NCBI GenBank assembly: GCA_900546265.1
Contig: URCA01000024.1
Coordinates: forward strand, 1-56,046
Length of the DNA stretch: 56,046 nucleotides
Direction: 5' to 3'
DNA from: an uncultured Oscillospiraceae bacterium
Lineage (GTDB): Bacteria; Bacillota; Clostridia; Oscillospirales; Acutalibacteraceae
The notes beneath the pieces are model-generated. The model was not told the origin of the DNA. It worked only from the letters and a program-made list of their open reading frames with translations, and searched no databases. Position 1 is the stretch's first letter, and each line of letters begins with the position of its first letter. Positions 40,880 to 49,381 of this stretch are shown piece after piece. A program made the position numbers and the translations under genes.

Positions 40880-42109
40880 ATGGTGAAAGCAGTGGGCAGC
40901 AAACAGCGCGATGTGAAAAACGCCAATCATCGTCTGATCCTGACGCAGCTCAGGCAGCATGATTTGCTCTCGCGCAGCGAGCTGGCACGCATGCTGTCGC
41001 TCAGCGCTCCCAGTATTTCCAAAAATGTGGACGACCTCATCGGCCGGAACGTGCTGATCGAAACCGGCACGGTGGCCACCAACGTGGGCCGCCGCCCGAG
41101 CCTGGTGGGCATTAACCGCCAATACGGCTGCGTGGCCGCCGTGGATTTCAGTAGCACGGATATCCGGATCGCCATTTCCAATATGAAGGCGGATATGATC
41201 GATTACGGCACCGTGCCGGGGGAAAGCCGCCTGAATATGAGCCACCTCGAGCAGACGATCGCCCTGCTGGGGGAGATGCTCGAGCGGCACCAGATGCGCG
41301 AGCGGCTGCTGGCCATCAGCATCGGCACCCCCGGCGACATCGATCGCCAGACCGGGTATTTCCTGTACGCCCCGCGCTTTGAGGACTGCACAAAGCTGAA
41401 TCTGCACACCATTTTCCAGGAGGCGTTCGGGGTCGACGTCCTGGTCAAAAACGACGTGAATCTGGCCACCATGGGGGAAAACCTGTTCGGCGCGGGCGGC
41501 GGCTGCCGCAATATGCTTTATATCGCGCTGGATTACGGCATCGGCTCCGGCATGATTCTGGACGGGCGGCTGTTTGAGGGCGCTCGCGGCTTTTCGGGGG
41601 AAATCGGCCTCTGGCTGATGGACCCTCAGGAGGCCTACGAGCGGTACCGCCAGAATACGCTGCCCGATCAGCTGGGGCTGGACAGCATCGTCAGCTGTTT
41701 CGCCATCCGGCAGAACGTGCGGCACCGGCTGGCCGCCGGCCAGCACAGCATTCTGCTCAACTGGGCGAAAAAGGACGAGGACGTCACGCTTGAGCGCATT
41801 CTCGACGCTTTCCGCCTGCGCGACAAGCTCTGCATGGAGGTGGTCGAGGAGGCGGCGGTCAAGTTTGCCTGCGCCCTCAAGAACCTCATCGATTTTCTGG
41901 ATGTCGAGGTGGTCATCCTCGGCGGCCTCGCCCGTAAATTCGGCGATTATTATTTGGATATCGTGCGGGATTTTTTAAGCCGGGTACAGCCTACGTTCCC
42001 GCCCCGCCTGATATGGTCCAAGCTGGGCGACGAGTCCACGCTGTATGGGGCCATCGGAGACGCGCTCGAACACGCCTTCGATCAAATCGTGCTGCAAAGC
42101 GGCGAATAA
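40880..42109 (+). CDS. ROK family transcriptional repressor (NagC/XylR type)
   Basis: A 409-residue regulator. The N-terminal winged helix (residues 1-70) reads NANHRLILTQLRQHDLLSRSELARMLSLSAPSISKNVDDL. The ROK sugar-kinase-like fold has DFSSTDIRIAISN, ISIGTPGDID, VKNDVNLATMGE and ALDYGIGSGMILDG with GFSGEIG. The usual ROK zinc cluster (GxCGxxGCxE) is absent, replaced by GFSGEIGLWLMD. ATG 40880 has GAGGGG upstream. Sits between the transporter block and the two enzyme genes, so it probably controls the whole locus in response to a sugar. Confidence 0.9.
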   Translation: MVKAVGSKQRDVKNANHRLILTQLRQHDLLSRSELARMLSLSAPSISKNVDDLIGRNVLIETGTVATNVGRRPSLVGINRQYGCVAAVDFSSTDIRIAISNMKADMIDYGTVPGESRLNMSHLEQTIALLGEMLERHQMRERLLAISIGTPGDIDRQTGYFLYAPRFEDCTKLNLHTIFQEAFGVDVLVKNDVNLATMGENLFGAGGGCRNMLYIALDYGIGSGMILDGRLFEGARGFSGEIGLWLMDPQEAYERYRQNTLPDQLGLDSIVSCFAIRQNVRHRLAAGQHSILLNWAKKDEDVTLERILDAFRLRDKLCMEVVEEAAVKFACALKNLIDFLDVEVVILGGLARKFGDYYLDIVRDFLSRVQPTFPPRLIWSKLGDESTLYGAIGDALEHAFDQIVLQSGE

Positions 42110-42142
42110 GCCGTTCGCGGCGGAATGAAAGAGGAAATGGAT

Positions 42143-44170
42143 ATGCAGCTGCACGGCTATTGGCAAGACGGCGCGGTGATTCAGCAGGGCGCCCCCTTTA
42201 CGGTAACGGGAAGGGTACAAACGGCACGGACGATCACCGTGCGCCTGATGCGCGAGGAGGACGGGGAGGAGCTGGAACGGGTCGTCTGCACGGCGGCGGA
42301 TGGGCGCTTTTCCGCCGCGCTGCAAGGCCGCCCCGGATCCTACGCCTCCTACGCGCTGCTGTGCGAGGGGGAGGGGGAGACGGCTTCCTGTCACGGCCTG
42401 CTGTTTGGTGAGGTGTGGCTGGCCTCCGGCCAGTCCAATATGGAGTTTGTGCTGCGCAGCTGCGCGGATAGGGACAGGGCGGATGCTCTGTATTCCCCCT
42501 ATATCCGGTACCTGAACTGCGCCAAGCCGGCGGACGCCGCCGACGGCGGGGAGGTGGCGCGCGCCGTCCATCCGCTGGAGGAGCTGTCTGCCGCCGGCTG
42601 GCGGGCGGCGGATTCGATGGAAAATGCCGGGAACATGTCCGGCGTGGCCTTCTTTATGGCGGCCGCCCTCCTCGCCCGTCTCGGCGTGCCGGTGGGGATG
42701 ATTTGCACCGCGGCGGGAGGGACGACCATCGAAGCCTGGCTGTCCCGAGACACGGTGGAGGCGGATCCGCTTTTGGCCGACCACCTGCGCCGCGCCGAAC
42801 GCTATGTGTCGGAATCTCAGTTCAACACCATGGGCGGCCGGAATTACACGCAGCTGAGCGGTTTGTATAACGAGCGCATCGCGCCTCTGCGCGGCGTATC
42901 CCTGCGCGGCCTGGTCTGGCTGCAGGGGGAAAGCAGCGCGGGCAGCGAGGAAGAGGCCGCGTTCTACACCCGCGCCCTGACGGCGCTGGTGACGACCTGG
43001 CGGGCGCTGTTCGGCGCCCCGCTTCCCTGCATCGTGGTGGACATCGCCGCGGAAAACTATCAGTTCGAGCCTTTGGCCGTCCCCCATCTCAACGAGGGCA
43101 TCGCCGCCGCCGTGGAGACGCTGGACGCCGTATGGGAGGTGCCGGTGTACGATCTGCCTCTCACCTGGCGGATCGACGGGACGGCGGACGGCCATCCCAT
43201 CCACCCCTCTGAAAAATACCCGGTGGGAACCCGGGCGGCGGCGGTGGCCTGCACCGCCGTCTACGGCCTGGAGGACGGGGCCCTCGCGCCCCGCATGACC
43301 GCCGTGACGTTTGATGGCGGACGGACTCTTGTCCGCTTCCGGGATGTGGGCGCCGGGCTGCGCTGCCCGGACGGGACGCTGCGCGGCTTTACCCTATGCG
43401 GCGAAAACGGCGTCCACCTGGAAGCCGGGGCGCGCATCGTCTCACCCGACACGGTGGAGGTGACCCATCCCGCCGTTGGCCGGGCCGCCGGTTTTACCTA
43501 TGCCTTCGCTCTGTATAACCAGCGCGCCAACCTGTACGGCAGCGGCGGCGTGCCCGCCGTCCCCTGCCGCCGGGATACGGTGCCGCCTGTGTATACCGAG
43601 CCCCGCGAATGGCTGGACGCGGACAGGACGGACGCCTTTGAAAGCTGCTTTGAATGCGCCCTGGGCGGCGCGGGCTATAAGCCGCTGTGGAGACCGGGTA
43701 GCCTTTGCGGCACGGCGGAAGCCGTGGTGGCGGTGGAGGACGGCGTGCGTCTCGACTACCGCACCGGCTGGGAAACCGGATTTCTGGCCGGCGTTTCGCC
43801 GGAAATCGCGCTGGCCGGCCGGTATCACGGCTTGGATACGGTGGATTATCTGGATGTGACGGTGGACAATCCGGATGAGCGGGACAAGGCCTTTGCCGGC
43901 ATCCTGATACAAACGCTGCGGGGGCGGCGCTATTATCTGCCGGTGGCGCAGGGGGAGGAACGCCGTCTGTTCGCCCCCCTGGCGGCCGGCGCACGGGGCG
44001 CGGTATACCGGGTGGATCTGCGGGCCTTCTTCGGCTGCTATCTCGCGCCGGAGCGCAAGGAGCCAGCGGATGTGTCCGACATGACGGCCATGGAACTGGT
44101 GTTTATGGATAAGTGCCCGGAACCGGGGCGCATAGTTATCCGGCGGCTGACGCCGGGATTTTGGACGTGA
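42143..44170 (+). CDS. Sialate O-acetylesterase-type (SASA) carbohydrate esterase
   Basis: A 675-residue SGNH-type esterase. The N-terminal sandwich is followed by FGEVWLASGQSNMEFVL, with the catalytic Ser in GQSNM (about residue 100). WLQGESS (about 263) is block III, and HPIHPSEKYPVG (about 352) carries the catalytic His. A C-terminal carbohydrate-binding-like domain (about 500-675) follows. No signal peptide, so it deacetylates intracellular oligosaccharide. ATG 42143 has GAGG 8 nt upstream. 33 nt after the ROK gene and 8 nt before the GH78 gene. It implies an acetylated substrate; true sialate specificity is not shown. Confidence 0.88.
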   Translation: MQLHGYWQDGAVIQQGAPFTVTGRVQTARTITVRLMREEDGEELERVVCTAADGRFSAALQGRPGSYASYALLCEGEGETASCHGLLFGEVWLASGQSNMEFVLRSCADRDRADALYSPYIRYLNCAKPADAADGGEVARAVHPLEELSAAGWRAADSMENAGNMSGVAFFMAAALLARLGVPVGMICTAAGGTTIEAWLSRDTVEADPLLADHLRRAERYVSESQFNTMGGRNYTQLSGLYNERIAPLRGVSLRGLVWLQGESSAGSEEEAAFYTRALTALVTTWRALFGAPLPCIVVDIAAENYQFEPLAVPHLNEGIAAAVETLDAVWEVPVYDLPLTWRIDGTADGHPIHPSEKYPVGTRAAAVACTAVYGLEDGALAPRMTAVTFDGGRTLVRFRDVGAGLRCPDGTLRGFTLCGENGVHLEAGARIVSPDTVEVTHPAVGRAAGFTYAFALYNQRANLYGSGGVPAVPCRRDTVPPVYTEPREWLDADRTDAFESCFECALGGAGYKPLWRPGSLCGTAEAVVAVEDGVRLDYRTGWETGFLAGVSPEIALAGRYHGLDTVDYLDVTVDNPDERDKAFAGILIQTLRGRRYYLPVAQGEERRLFAPLAAGARGAVYRVDLRAFFGCYLAPERKEPADVSDMTAMELVFMDKCPEPGRIVIRRLTPGFWT

Positions 44171-44178
44171 GGTGCGGT

Positions 44179-46383
44179 ATGGGTAATGGCTTGGATCGGG
44201 CGAGGTGGATTTGGCTGCCTCTCCCGGAGCAAATCAATCAGTACGGCGATTTCCGGCAGGCGTTCACGCTTCCCGAAACGGTCGGGAGCGTCCGCCTGCA
44301 TATCAGCGCCGATTCCCGCTACGCGGCGTTTATCAACGGCGGGGAGCTGCCCGCTTCCCAGTTTGCCGATTATCCGGCGTATAAGGCATACGACACGATG
44401 GATATCACCGCCCTGGTTCACCCCGGAGAAAATGTGCTGGCCGTCCTGGGCTACTGCCAGGGAGAGGACAGCTCGGTATACCGCCTGGGGACGCCGGGTG
44501 TGATCTTCGCCGTGGAGGCGGATGGGGCCGTCGTCGCCGCCAGCGGCGGGGGGACGCTCTGCCGCTTGTCGCGGGAATACGAAAGCGGCGAGGTGGAGCG
44601 CTTCTCCGGTCAGCTCTCCTTTTCCTTCCGGTATCACGCCTCCGCACGGGATGGCTGGCAGGCGGCGGATTACCGTCCGGGGCCGGATTGGGGCCCCGCC
44701 CGGGAAACCGGCGCCCGCCCCGTGCTGGTTCCCCGTCCCAACCGGCCGCTGGTGCGGCGGCCCCCCTGCCCCGGCCGGCTGACGGCCCAGGGGGTGTTCA
44801 CCGACCCGCTGTCCCCTGCCGCCCCCTGCGGGGAGCGGATGCAGCGCGCGGCGCTGGCCTATCGCGCCCCCGGCGACTGGGGCCTGCCGGAAACGCCGGC
44901 CAGCCTGCCGGTCGAAAAGGGCCTCCGGCTGGCTGACCCGGCCGGGGACGGGCTGTACCTGCTGGTGGATCTGCAGCGGGAGGAGGCGGGGCTCCTTCAC
45001 CTGGACATCGCGCTGCCGGAGCCCGCGCGTATCCTCATCGGCTTCGGAGAGCATCTCGACGACCTGCGGGCGCGCACCAGTGTCGGCGGGCGGCAGTTCG
45101 CCGCCGTCTACGAGGCGCGGGCCGGCCGGCAGACCTTCACCCATGCCCTCAAACGCGCCGGCTGCCGGTATGTGCAGCTGCATATTTACGCCCACGCCGC
45201 CACGCTGTACTACGCCGGCGTGTGTCCCACCGTCTATCCGGTGGACTATCGCCCGGCCTTCCACTGCGCGGACGCTCTCCATAACCGCATTTTCGAAGTC
45301 AGCCGCCGTACGCTTGAGCTGTGCATGCACGAGCATTACGAGGACTGTCCCTGGCGGGAACAGGCGCTGTACGCCATGGATTCCCGCAACCAGATGCTCT
45401 GCGGCTATTATGTGTTCCAGAATAAGGAATTCGCCGCGTCCAGTCTCCGCCTTTTGGCGCTGGGCCAGCGGGAGGACGGACTGCTCGAGCTGTGCGCCCC
45501 GGCCCGGGTGGGGGTGACCATTCCCTGCTTTTCCCTGAGCTTTGTCACCGCGCTGTGCGAGCACGTGGAGGCGGGCGGGGAGCTCGCCTTCGGGCGGGAG
45601 CTGCTTCCCGTGGCGGAGCGCATCCTGTCCCTGTTCCTGGGGCGGCGCGGCGAAAACGGCCTGGTCCCTTGCTTTACCGCCCCCGGCCTGTGGAATTTCT
45701 ACGAGTGGCGCGACGGGCTGGACGGCGGCTCCATTTTCCGGGAGGATCAAATCCCGGAAACCTACGACGCCCCTCTGAACGCCATGCTGTCCCTGGCGCT
45801 GAACGACGCGGCGGGGCTGTACGCCCGCCTGGGCGATACGGATGCTGCCGTCCGCTGCCGGCGGGAGAGGGATGCCCTGAACCGCGCCATGGCTGCCTTC
45901 TGGGAGGAGGAACGGGGCGCTTACGCCACCTATCTGACTGATACGGGCCGCCGCCATTTCTGCGAGTTGACCCAGGCGCTGCTGGTGTGCGCCGGCGCGG
46001 CGGACGGGGTGCGGCTGGATCGGGCGCTGGAAGTCCTGTCCAGCGCGCAAAACGGCCTGGTGCCTGTCACCCTGAGCTGCAGCATTTTCAAGTACGAGGC
46101 GCTTATGCGCCGTCCCGAGGCGTATGGCCGGTGGGTCATGGAGGATGTCGCCCGGATTTGGGGCGGCATGCTGTTCGCCGGGGCGACCAGCTTCTGGGAA
46201 ACCGACGCTGGCGCCTGGGATTTCGAGCGGGCGGGCAGCCTCTGCCATGGCTGGTCGGCCGTGCCGATTTATCTGTATTATCGTTACGTCCTGGGCCGCC
46301 GCCTCGACGGAGAGACGGAACCGCCGGTGTTCTGCGGGCTGTATGAGGCCGCGGAGCGGGAAGAGGCGGACGCGCGCCCATGA
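44179..46383 (+). CDS. GH78-type alpha-L-rhamnosidase
   Basis: A 734-residue intracellular enzyme. N-terminal beta-domains (1-380) precede an (alpha/alpha)6 barrel. The barrel carries YEDCPWREQALYAMDSRNQM (about 412), which matches the GH78 DCPxRxE signature with the general acid, and FAGATSFWETDAGAWD (about 675), which matches the second acidic site. ATG 44179 follows GAGGTG. No signal peptide. With rhaA at the other end of the locus it indicates release and use of terminal L-rhamnose. Ends at a strong terminator. Confidence 0.88.
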   Translation: MGNGLDRARWIWLPLPEQINQYGDFRQAFTLPETVGSVRLHISADSRYAAFINGGELPASQFADYPAYKAYDTMDITALVHPGENVLAVLGYCQGEDSSVYRLGTPGVIFAVEADGAVVAASGGGTLCRLSREYESGEVERFSGQLSFSFRYHASARDGWQAADYRPGPDWGPARETGARPVLVPRPNRPLVRRPPCPGRLTAQGVFTDPLSPAAPCGERMQRAALAYRAPGDWGLPETPASLPVEKGLRLADPAGDGLYLLVDLQREEAGLLHLDIALPEPARILIGFGEHLDDLRARTSVGGRQFAAVYEARAGRQTFTHALKRAGCRYVQLHIYAHAATLYYAGVCPTVYPVDYRPAFHCADALHNRIFEVSRRTLELCMHEHYEDCPWREQALYAMDSRNQMLCGYYVFQNKEFAASSLRLLALGQREDGLLELCAPARVGVTIPCFSLSFVTALCEHVEAGGELAFGRELLPVAERILSLFLGRRGENGLVPCFTAPGLWNFYEWRDGLDGGSIFREDQIPETYDAPLNAMLSLALNDAAGLYARLGDTDAAVRCRRERDALNRAMAAFWEEERGAYATYLTDTGRRHFCELTQALLVCAGAADGVRLDRALEVLSSAQNGLVPVTLSCSIFKYEALMRRPEAYGRWVMEDVARIWGGMLFAGATSFWETDAGAWDFERAGSLCHGWSAVPIYLYYRYVLGRRLDGETEPPVFCGLYEAAEREEADARP

Positions 46384-46408
46384 AATCGACTCTTTCAACC
46401 TATCAGGA

Positions 46409-46439
46409 AAAGCCGCCGGCAGCCGCCGGCGGCTTTTTT
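46409..46439 (+). terminator. Terminator of the glycan locus
   Basis: GCCGCCGGC stem with a 4-nt loop and T6 tract. Confidence 0.85.
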
Positions 46440-46535
46440 GTTCGATAATTTTTAAGAGTCCGTTTTATGGGACACGTAACAGCGTATACTTTTTATTGTT
46501 GAAGGAAAGCCAGACGGACACAAGGTGGACATACA

Positions 46536-46571
46536 ATATATAGATAGAAAATTACAAAAACATCTATATAT
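46536..46571. other. AT-rich inverted repeat
   Basis: ATATATAGAT and ATCTATATAT, 16 nt apart, in the 316-bp AT-rich gap before the small membrane protein. The rest of the gap holds a promoter and LexA-type boxes. Possibly a further operator. Confidence 0.45.
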
Positions 46572-46609
46572 AGAGAAATGCGTGAAAAGTGTGGTTTTTC
46601 AAAAAAGAC

Positions 46610-46637
46610 TTGCAATTTGAGAGAAACGCGGTATAAT
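46610..46637 (+). promoter_or_regulatory. Promoter of the SOS-type small membrane protein gene
   Basis: TTGCAA (46610-46615), a 16-nt spacer and TATAAT (46632-46637). Same -35 as the lexA promoter. Confidence 0.8.
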
Positions 46638-46645
46638 GGGATTGT

Positions 46646-46657
46646 AAACATTTGTTC
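46646..46657. promoter_or_regulatory. LexA-type box A
   Basis: AAACATTTGTTC, i.e. GAAC-N4-GTTT on the other strand. It shares AAACATTTGTT with lexA operator 1. Confidence 0.6.
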
Positions 46658-46658
46658 G

Positions 46659-46670
46659 GAACAAGCGTTC
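46659..46670. promoter_or_regulatory. LexA-type box B
   Basis: GAACAAGCGTTC is a perfect GAAC-N4-GTTC Gram-positive SOS core, one base after box A, at about +15 to +30 of the transcript. Confidence 0.7.
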
Positions 46671-46699
46671 TTGAGCAAACGCGAACGGAGGAAGAAAAA

Positions 46700-47038
46700 A
46701 TGTTGTGGAGCAGCTTGAATGTGGTGGTCATGACCATCCTGTTTATGTATATGGTGAATAAAGCCAAATGTGCCGAGACCCGTAAGCTGGCCCTGGTGCC
46801 GCTGGCGACGGCGGCAGTGGAGCTGCTGGCGGCCGGCCTGCTGCGGCCGGGCCTGTATCCGGCGCTCACGGCCCTGCTGATCGCCATGCGGCTGGTGATT
46901 ATCGGCTGCTGCGTGGCGGCCCTGCGGCGGGACGCGGCCATGGCCAAAAGCCGGGCGCGCCGGCGCGCCCGGGCCCGGCGGGCAGCGGTGGAAGCACCGC
47001 GGCTGCGGGTGGTTCCCAAGCCCCCCCAATGCGCATGA
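46700..47038 (+). CDS. Small basic membrane protein, probable SOS regulon member
   Basis: A 112-residue protein. Two to three hydrophobic segments (MLWSSLNVVVMTILFMYMV, then about 28-50 and 52-74) are followed by a strongly basic tail (SRARRRARARRAAVEAPRLR). GGAGG lies 8 nt before the ATG. I do not recognise a family. The twin LexA-type boxes over the transcription start suggest DNA-damage induction. Known Firmicute SOS cell-division inhibitors (YneA, SosA) are small membrane proteins, though these have one helix and usually sit beside lexA. A role in division arrest is a guess. Confidence 0.7.
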   Translation: MLWSSLNVVVMTILFMYMVNKAKCAETRKLALVPLATAAVELLAAGLLRPGLYPALTALLIAMRLVIIGCCVAALRRDAAMAKSRARRRARARRAAVEAPRLRVVPKPPQCA

Positions 47039-47047
47039 CGCGCGGTT

Positions 47048-47086
47048 AAAACGGCCCTCGTACCGGTTCGGTGCGGGGGCCGTTTT
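47048..47086 (+). terminator. Terminator of the small membrane protein gene
   Basis: AAAACGGCC...GGCCGTTTT with an inner CGTACCG/CGGTGCG stem. Confidence 0.75.
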
Positions 47087-47191
47087 GCGCGGAAGGCGAA
47101 AAACACGCGAAAACACGCGCATTTTTTCGAATTTTTTCGAGTTTTTCCGCCTTTTCTAGGGGACGAAATCGCATTTTTCCGTCCATTTTCC

Positions 47192-47220
47192 TTGAAAAGC
47201 CAACCGATATCGTGTAAGAT
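47192..47220 (+). promoter_or_regulatory. Promoter of the AEC transporter gene
   Basis: TTGAAA, a 17-nt spacer and TAAGAT, followed by a very GC-rich 110-nt leader. Confidence 0.65.
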
Positions 47221-47334
47221 AGAACCCATGGATTTTTCGCCGGGCGCCCGGCGCTGTCCGGCCCGGCCGCGGGCGGTTTCCCGCGGGGCGCCGGGGGACG
47301 CCGAGCCCGGATAAGGCAAGAGGATGGGTGACAA

Positions 47335-48261
47335 GTGGCGGAGAGTTTTTGGACCGTTGGCCAGCAGGTGCTGGTGCTGTTTCTGCTCATTGGGGTGGGC
47401 TTTGTGTGCGGGCGGCTGAAGCTGCTGAACGCGGGGGCGGTCAAGTGTTTGGCGGATGTGGTGCTGTACGTGGCCTTTCCCTGCGTCATCGTCCAGTCCT
47501 TCATGCGGCGGTTCGACCCGTCCATGCTGCGGGGGCTGCTGGCGGCTGGAGCGGCGGCGCTCGCGGTTCATGTGGTCTCCATCCTCATCGCTCATCTGGT
47601 CTTCCGGGACAAGGACGAGGCCAGGCGGCGGGTGCTGCGGTTCTGCACGGTGTTTTCCAATGCGGGGTACATGGCGCTGCCGCTGCAGTCCGCCCTGCTG
47701 GGGGAGACCGGCGTGTTTTACGGCGCGGCCTATGTGGCGGTGTTCAACCTGGTGTTGTGGAGTTATGGCCTGGTGACCATGAGCGGGGAGAAAACGGGGC
47801 TGTCGGCCAAAAAGCTGCTTCTCAACCCGGGGGTCATCGGGTTGGCGGCGGGGCTTCTTGTGTTTTTGCTGTCCATTCCGGTGCCGGAGGTGGTGGCCGC
47901 GCCGATCGGGCATCTGGCGGCCCTGAACACCCCGGTGCCCATGCTGATCATCGGCTTTTATCTGGCCGAGACGAATCTGCCCGCCGCCCTGCGGGACAAG
48001 CGCAGCTACGTCGCCATCGGGCTGCGGCTGGTAGCGCTGCCGCTGCTCGCGCTGTTCGGCATGGTACTGTGCGGGATGCGGGGGCCGTTGCTGATTTCCT
48101 GCGTCATCGCGGTGAGCGCGCCGGTGGCGGCGGCTTCCACCATGTTCGCCACCAAATTTGGGCAGGACACCCTGCTGAGCGTCAACCTGGTGAGCCTGTC
48201 CACCTTGTTTTCCGTCGTCACCATGCCGCTGATTGTGGCGGTGGCCCAGGTTTGGGGGTAG
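47335..48261 (+). CDS. AEC (auxin efflux carrier) family transporter
   Basis: A 308-residue membrane protein with about ten helices in two fivefold repeats. Typical features: LIGVGFVCGRLKLLN at the first helix, FCTVFSNAGYMALPLQSALLG (about 102-122), and APVAAASTMFATKFGQD (about 262). GTG start at 47335 with GAGG upstream. The family moves organic acids or other small anions; the substrate is not determinable. Followed 30 nt later by the nucleotidyltransferase gene. Confidence 0.9.
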   Translation: MAESFWTVGQQVLVLFLLIGVGFVCGRLKLLNAGAVKCLADVVLYVAFPCVIVQSFMRRFDPSMLRGLLAAGAAALAVHVVSILIAHLVFRDKDEARRRVLRFCTVFSNAGYMALPLQSALLGETGVFYGAAYVAVFNLVLWSYGLVTMSGEKTGLSAKKLLLNPGVIGLAAGLLVFLLSIPVPEVVAAPIGHLAALNTPVPMLIIGFYLAETNLPAALRDKRSYVAIGLRLVALPLLALFGMVLCGMRGPLLISCVIAVSAPVAAASTMFATKFGQDTLLSVNLVSLSTLFSVVTMPLIVAVAQVWG

Positions 48262-48291
48262 GCGCGGCCGGATAGGAAAGGGGCGGACGGT

Positions 48292-49140
48292 GTGCACGCA
48301 CAGAGCTGGCAGACCTGCGACGCGGATATTCGGGAGTTTGTGCAGCGCTTTATCCGGCTGGCCACCGACCGGCTGGGAGCGGCGAATGTGACGGGGGTGT
48401 ACCTCCATGGCTCGCTGGCCACCGGCAGCTATTACCGGCCGAAAAGCGATATCGACCTGCTAATCGTGGTGCCGGACAGGCTGGACGGCGGCATGGCCGC
48501 CGGGCTGAACCTGGCCATCGCCCGGCTGGCCGAGAAAAGGCCAACGGTGGGAAGCCTCGAGGTGTCGGCGATGACCGCCGACACGGCGGCGCGGGTTCCC
48601 ATCCCCACCCCCTACGAGCTGCATTATTCCGCCGCTTGGCATGAGCGGGTTCTGCGGGGCGAGGTGTCCTACGACGCGGGGCGGACGGACGGGGATTTGC
48701 CGGCGCATCTGTTCTGCGTGCGCCGGCGGGGCGTCTGCCTGTACGGGAGACCGATTGCCGAGGTGTTCGGCGACGTGAGCCGGGAGGCGTTTTTGCGGGC
48801 GATTCTGGCGGACGCGGGGGAAATACTCGAGGGGGAACGTCTGCTGGAAATCCCCTATTATGGCGTGCTCAACCTCTGCCGGGTGCTGCAGGCGCTGACA
48901 GTGCGGGAGGTCTACCCCTACAGCAAGGACGAGGGAGGCGCGTGGGGGCTGCGGCGGCTGCCGGAAAGGTTCCGGCCCCTGATAGCGGCGGCGCTGGACG
49001 TTTACCACGCGGAGACGCCCGTGCGGGAGGCGCAGCGGGAGAACGGGGGCGTCCGCTGGAACCGGGAGGATCTCTTGGCCTTTCGCGACTACGCCCGTGA
49101 GTGGCTGAGCGCCAGCGGGTTACCGAACGGAAGCGGCTGA
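48292..49140 (+). CDS. AadA-like aminoglycoside nucleotidyltransferase (DUF4111)
   Basis: A 282-residue cytosolic protein. The nucleotidyltransferase core GVYLHGSLATGSYY followed by KSDIDLLIVV (residues 35-60) carries the GSxxxG and DxD metal motifs. The C-terminal DUF4111 region (about 150-270) includes NLCRVLQALTVREVYPYSKDEG, as in ANT(3'')/ANT(9) enzymes. GTG start 48292 with AGGAAAGGGG upstream. Adenylylation of an aminoglycoside such as streptomycin or spectinomycin is the family activity; chromosomal homologues in Clostridia often have unknown substrates. No other resistance or mobility gene is adjacent. Confidence 0.85.
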   Translation: MHAQSWQTCDADIREFVQRFIRLATDRLGAANVTGVYLHGSLATGSYYRPKSDIDLLIVVPDRLDGGMAAGLNLAIARLAEKRPTVGSLEVSAMTADTAARVPIPTPYELHYSAAWHERVLRGEVSYDAGRTDGDLPAHLFCVRRRGVCLYGRPIAEVFGDVSREAFLRAILADAGEILEGERLLEIPYYGVLNLCRVLQALTVREVYPYSKDEGGAWGLRRLPERFRPLIAAALDVYHAETPVREAQRENGGVRWNREDLLAFRDYAREWLSASGLPNGSG

Positions 49141-49381
49141 TCGGCGCTTCCGGCCCGCGCGGTTTTTAGGCCGTTGAGGTAAGTAATGAGTAAATCCGGT
49201 GATTGGGATGGCGCGGGGAATTCCCCGCCAAGCCGTCGCCGGTTCTCTGGACATGATGAATGCGGCGCTGCCCCAGGCATTTTTTCACGGCGGGGACCGT
49301 ATTATCATAAAACAGGGGCGGGAGGAAACCGCCCGGCTTCCAGATGACGGCATAGACAATGGACGACAGAAAAGGAGTGTG

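Noticed and set aside
48292..49140. Acquired antibiotic resistance cassette
   Set aside because: The AadA-like gene has normal local composition, no integron attC-like site, transposon end or linked resistance gene, so I treat it as chromosomal.
49199..49381. Longer start for the CNNM/CorC protein
   Set aside because: The extra 61 residues precede the family's first membrane helix, have no ribosome site, and AAAGGAG sits before the GTG cluster at 49379-49391.
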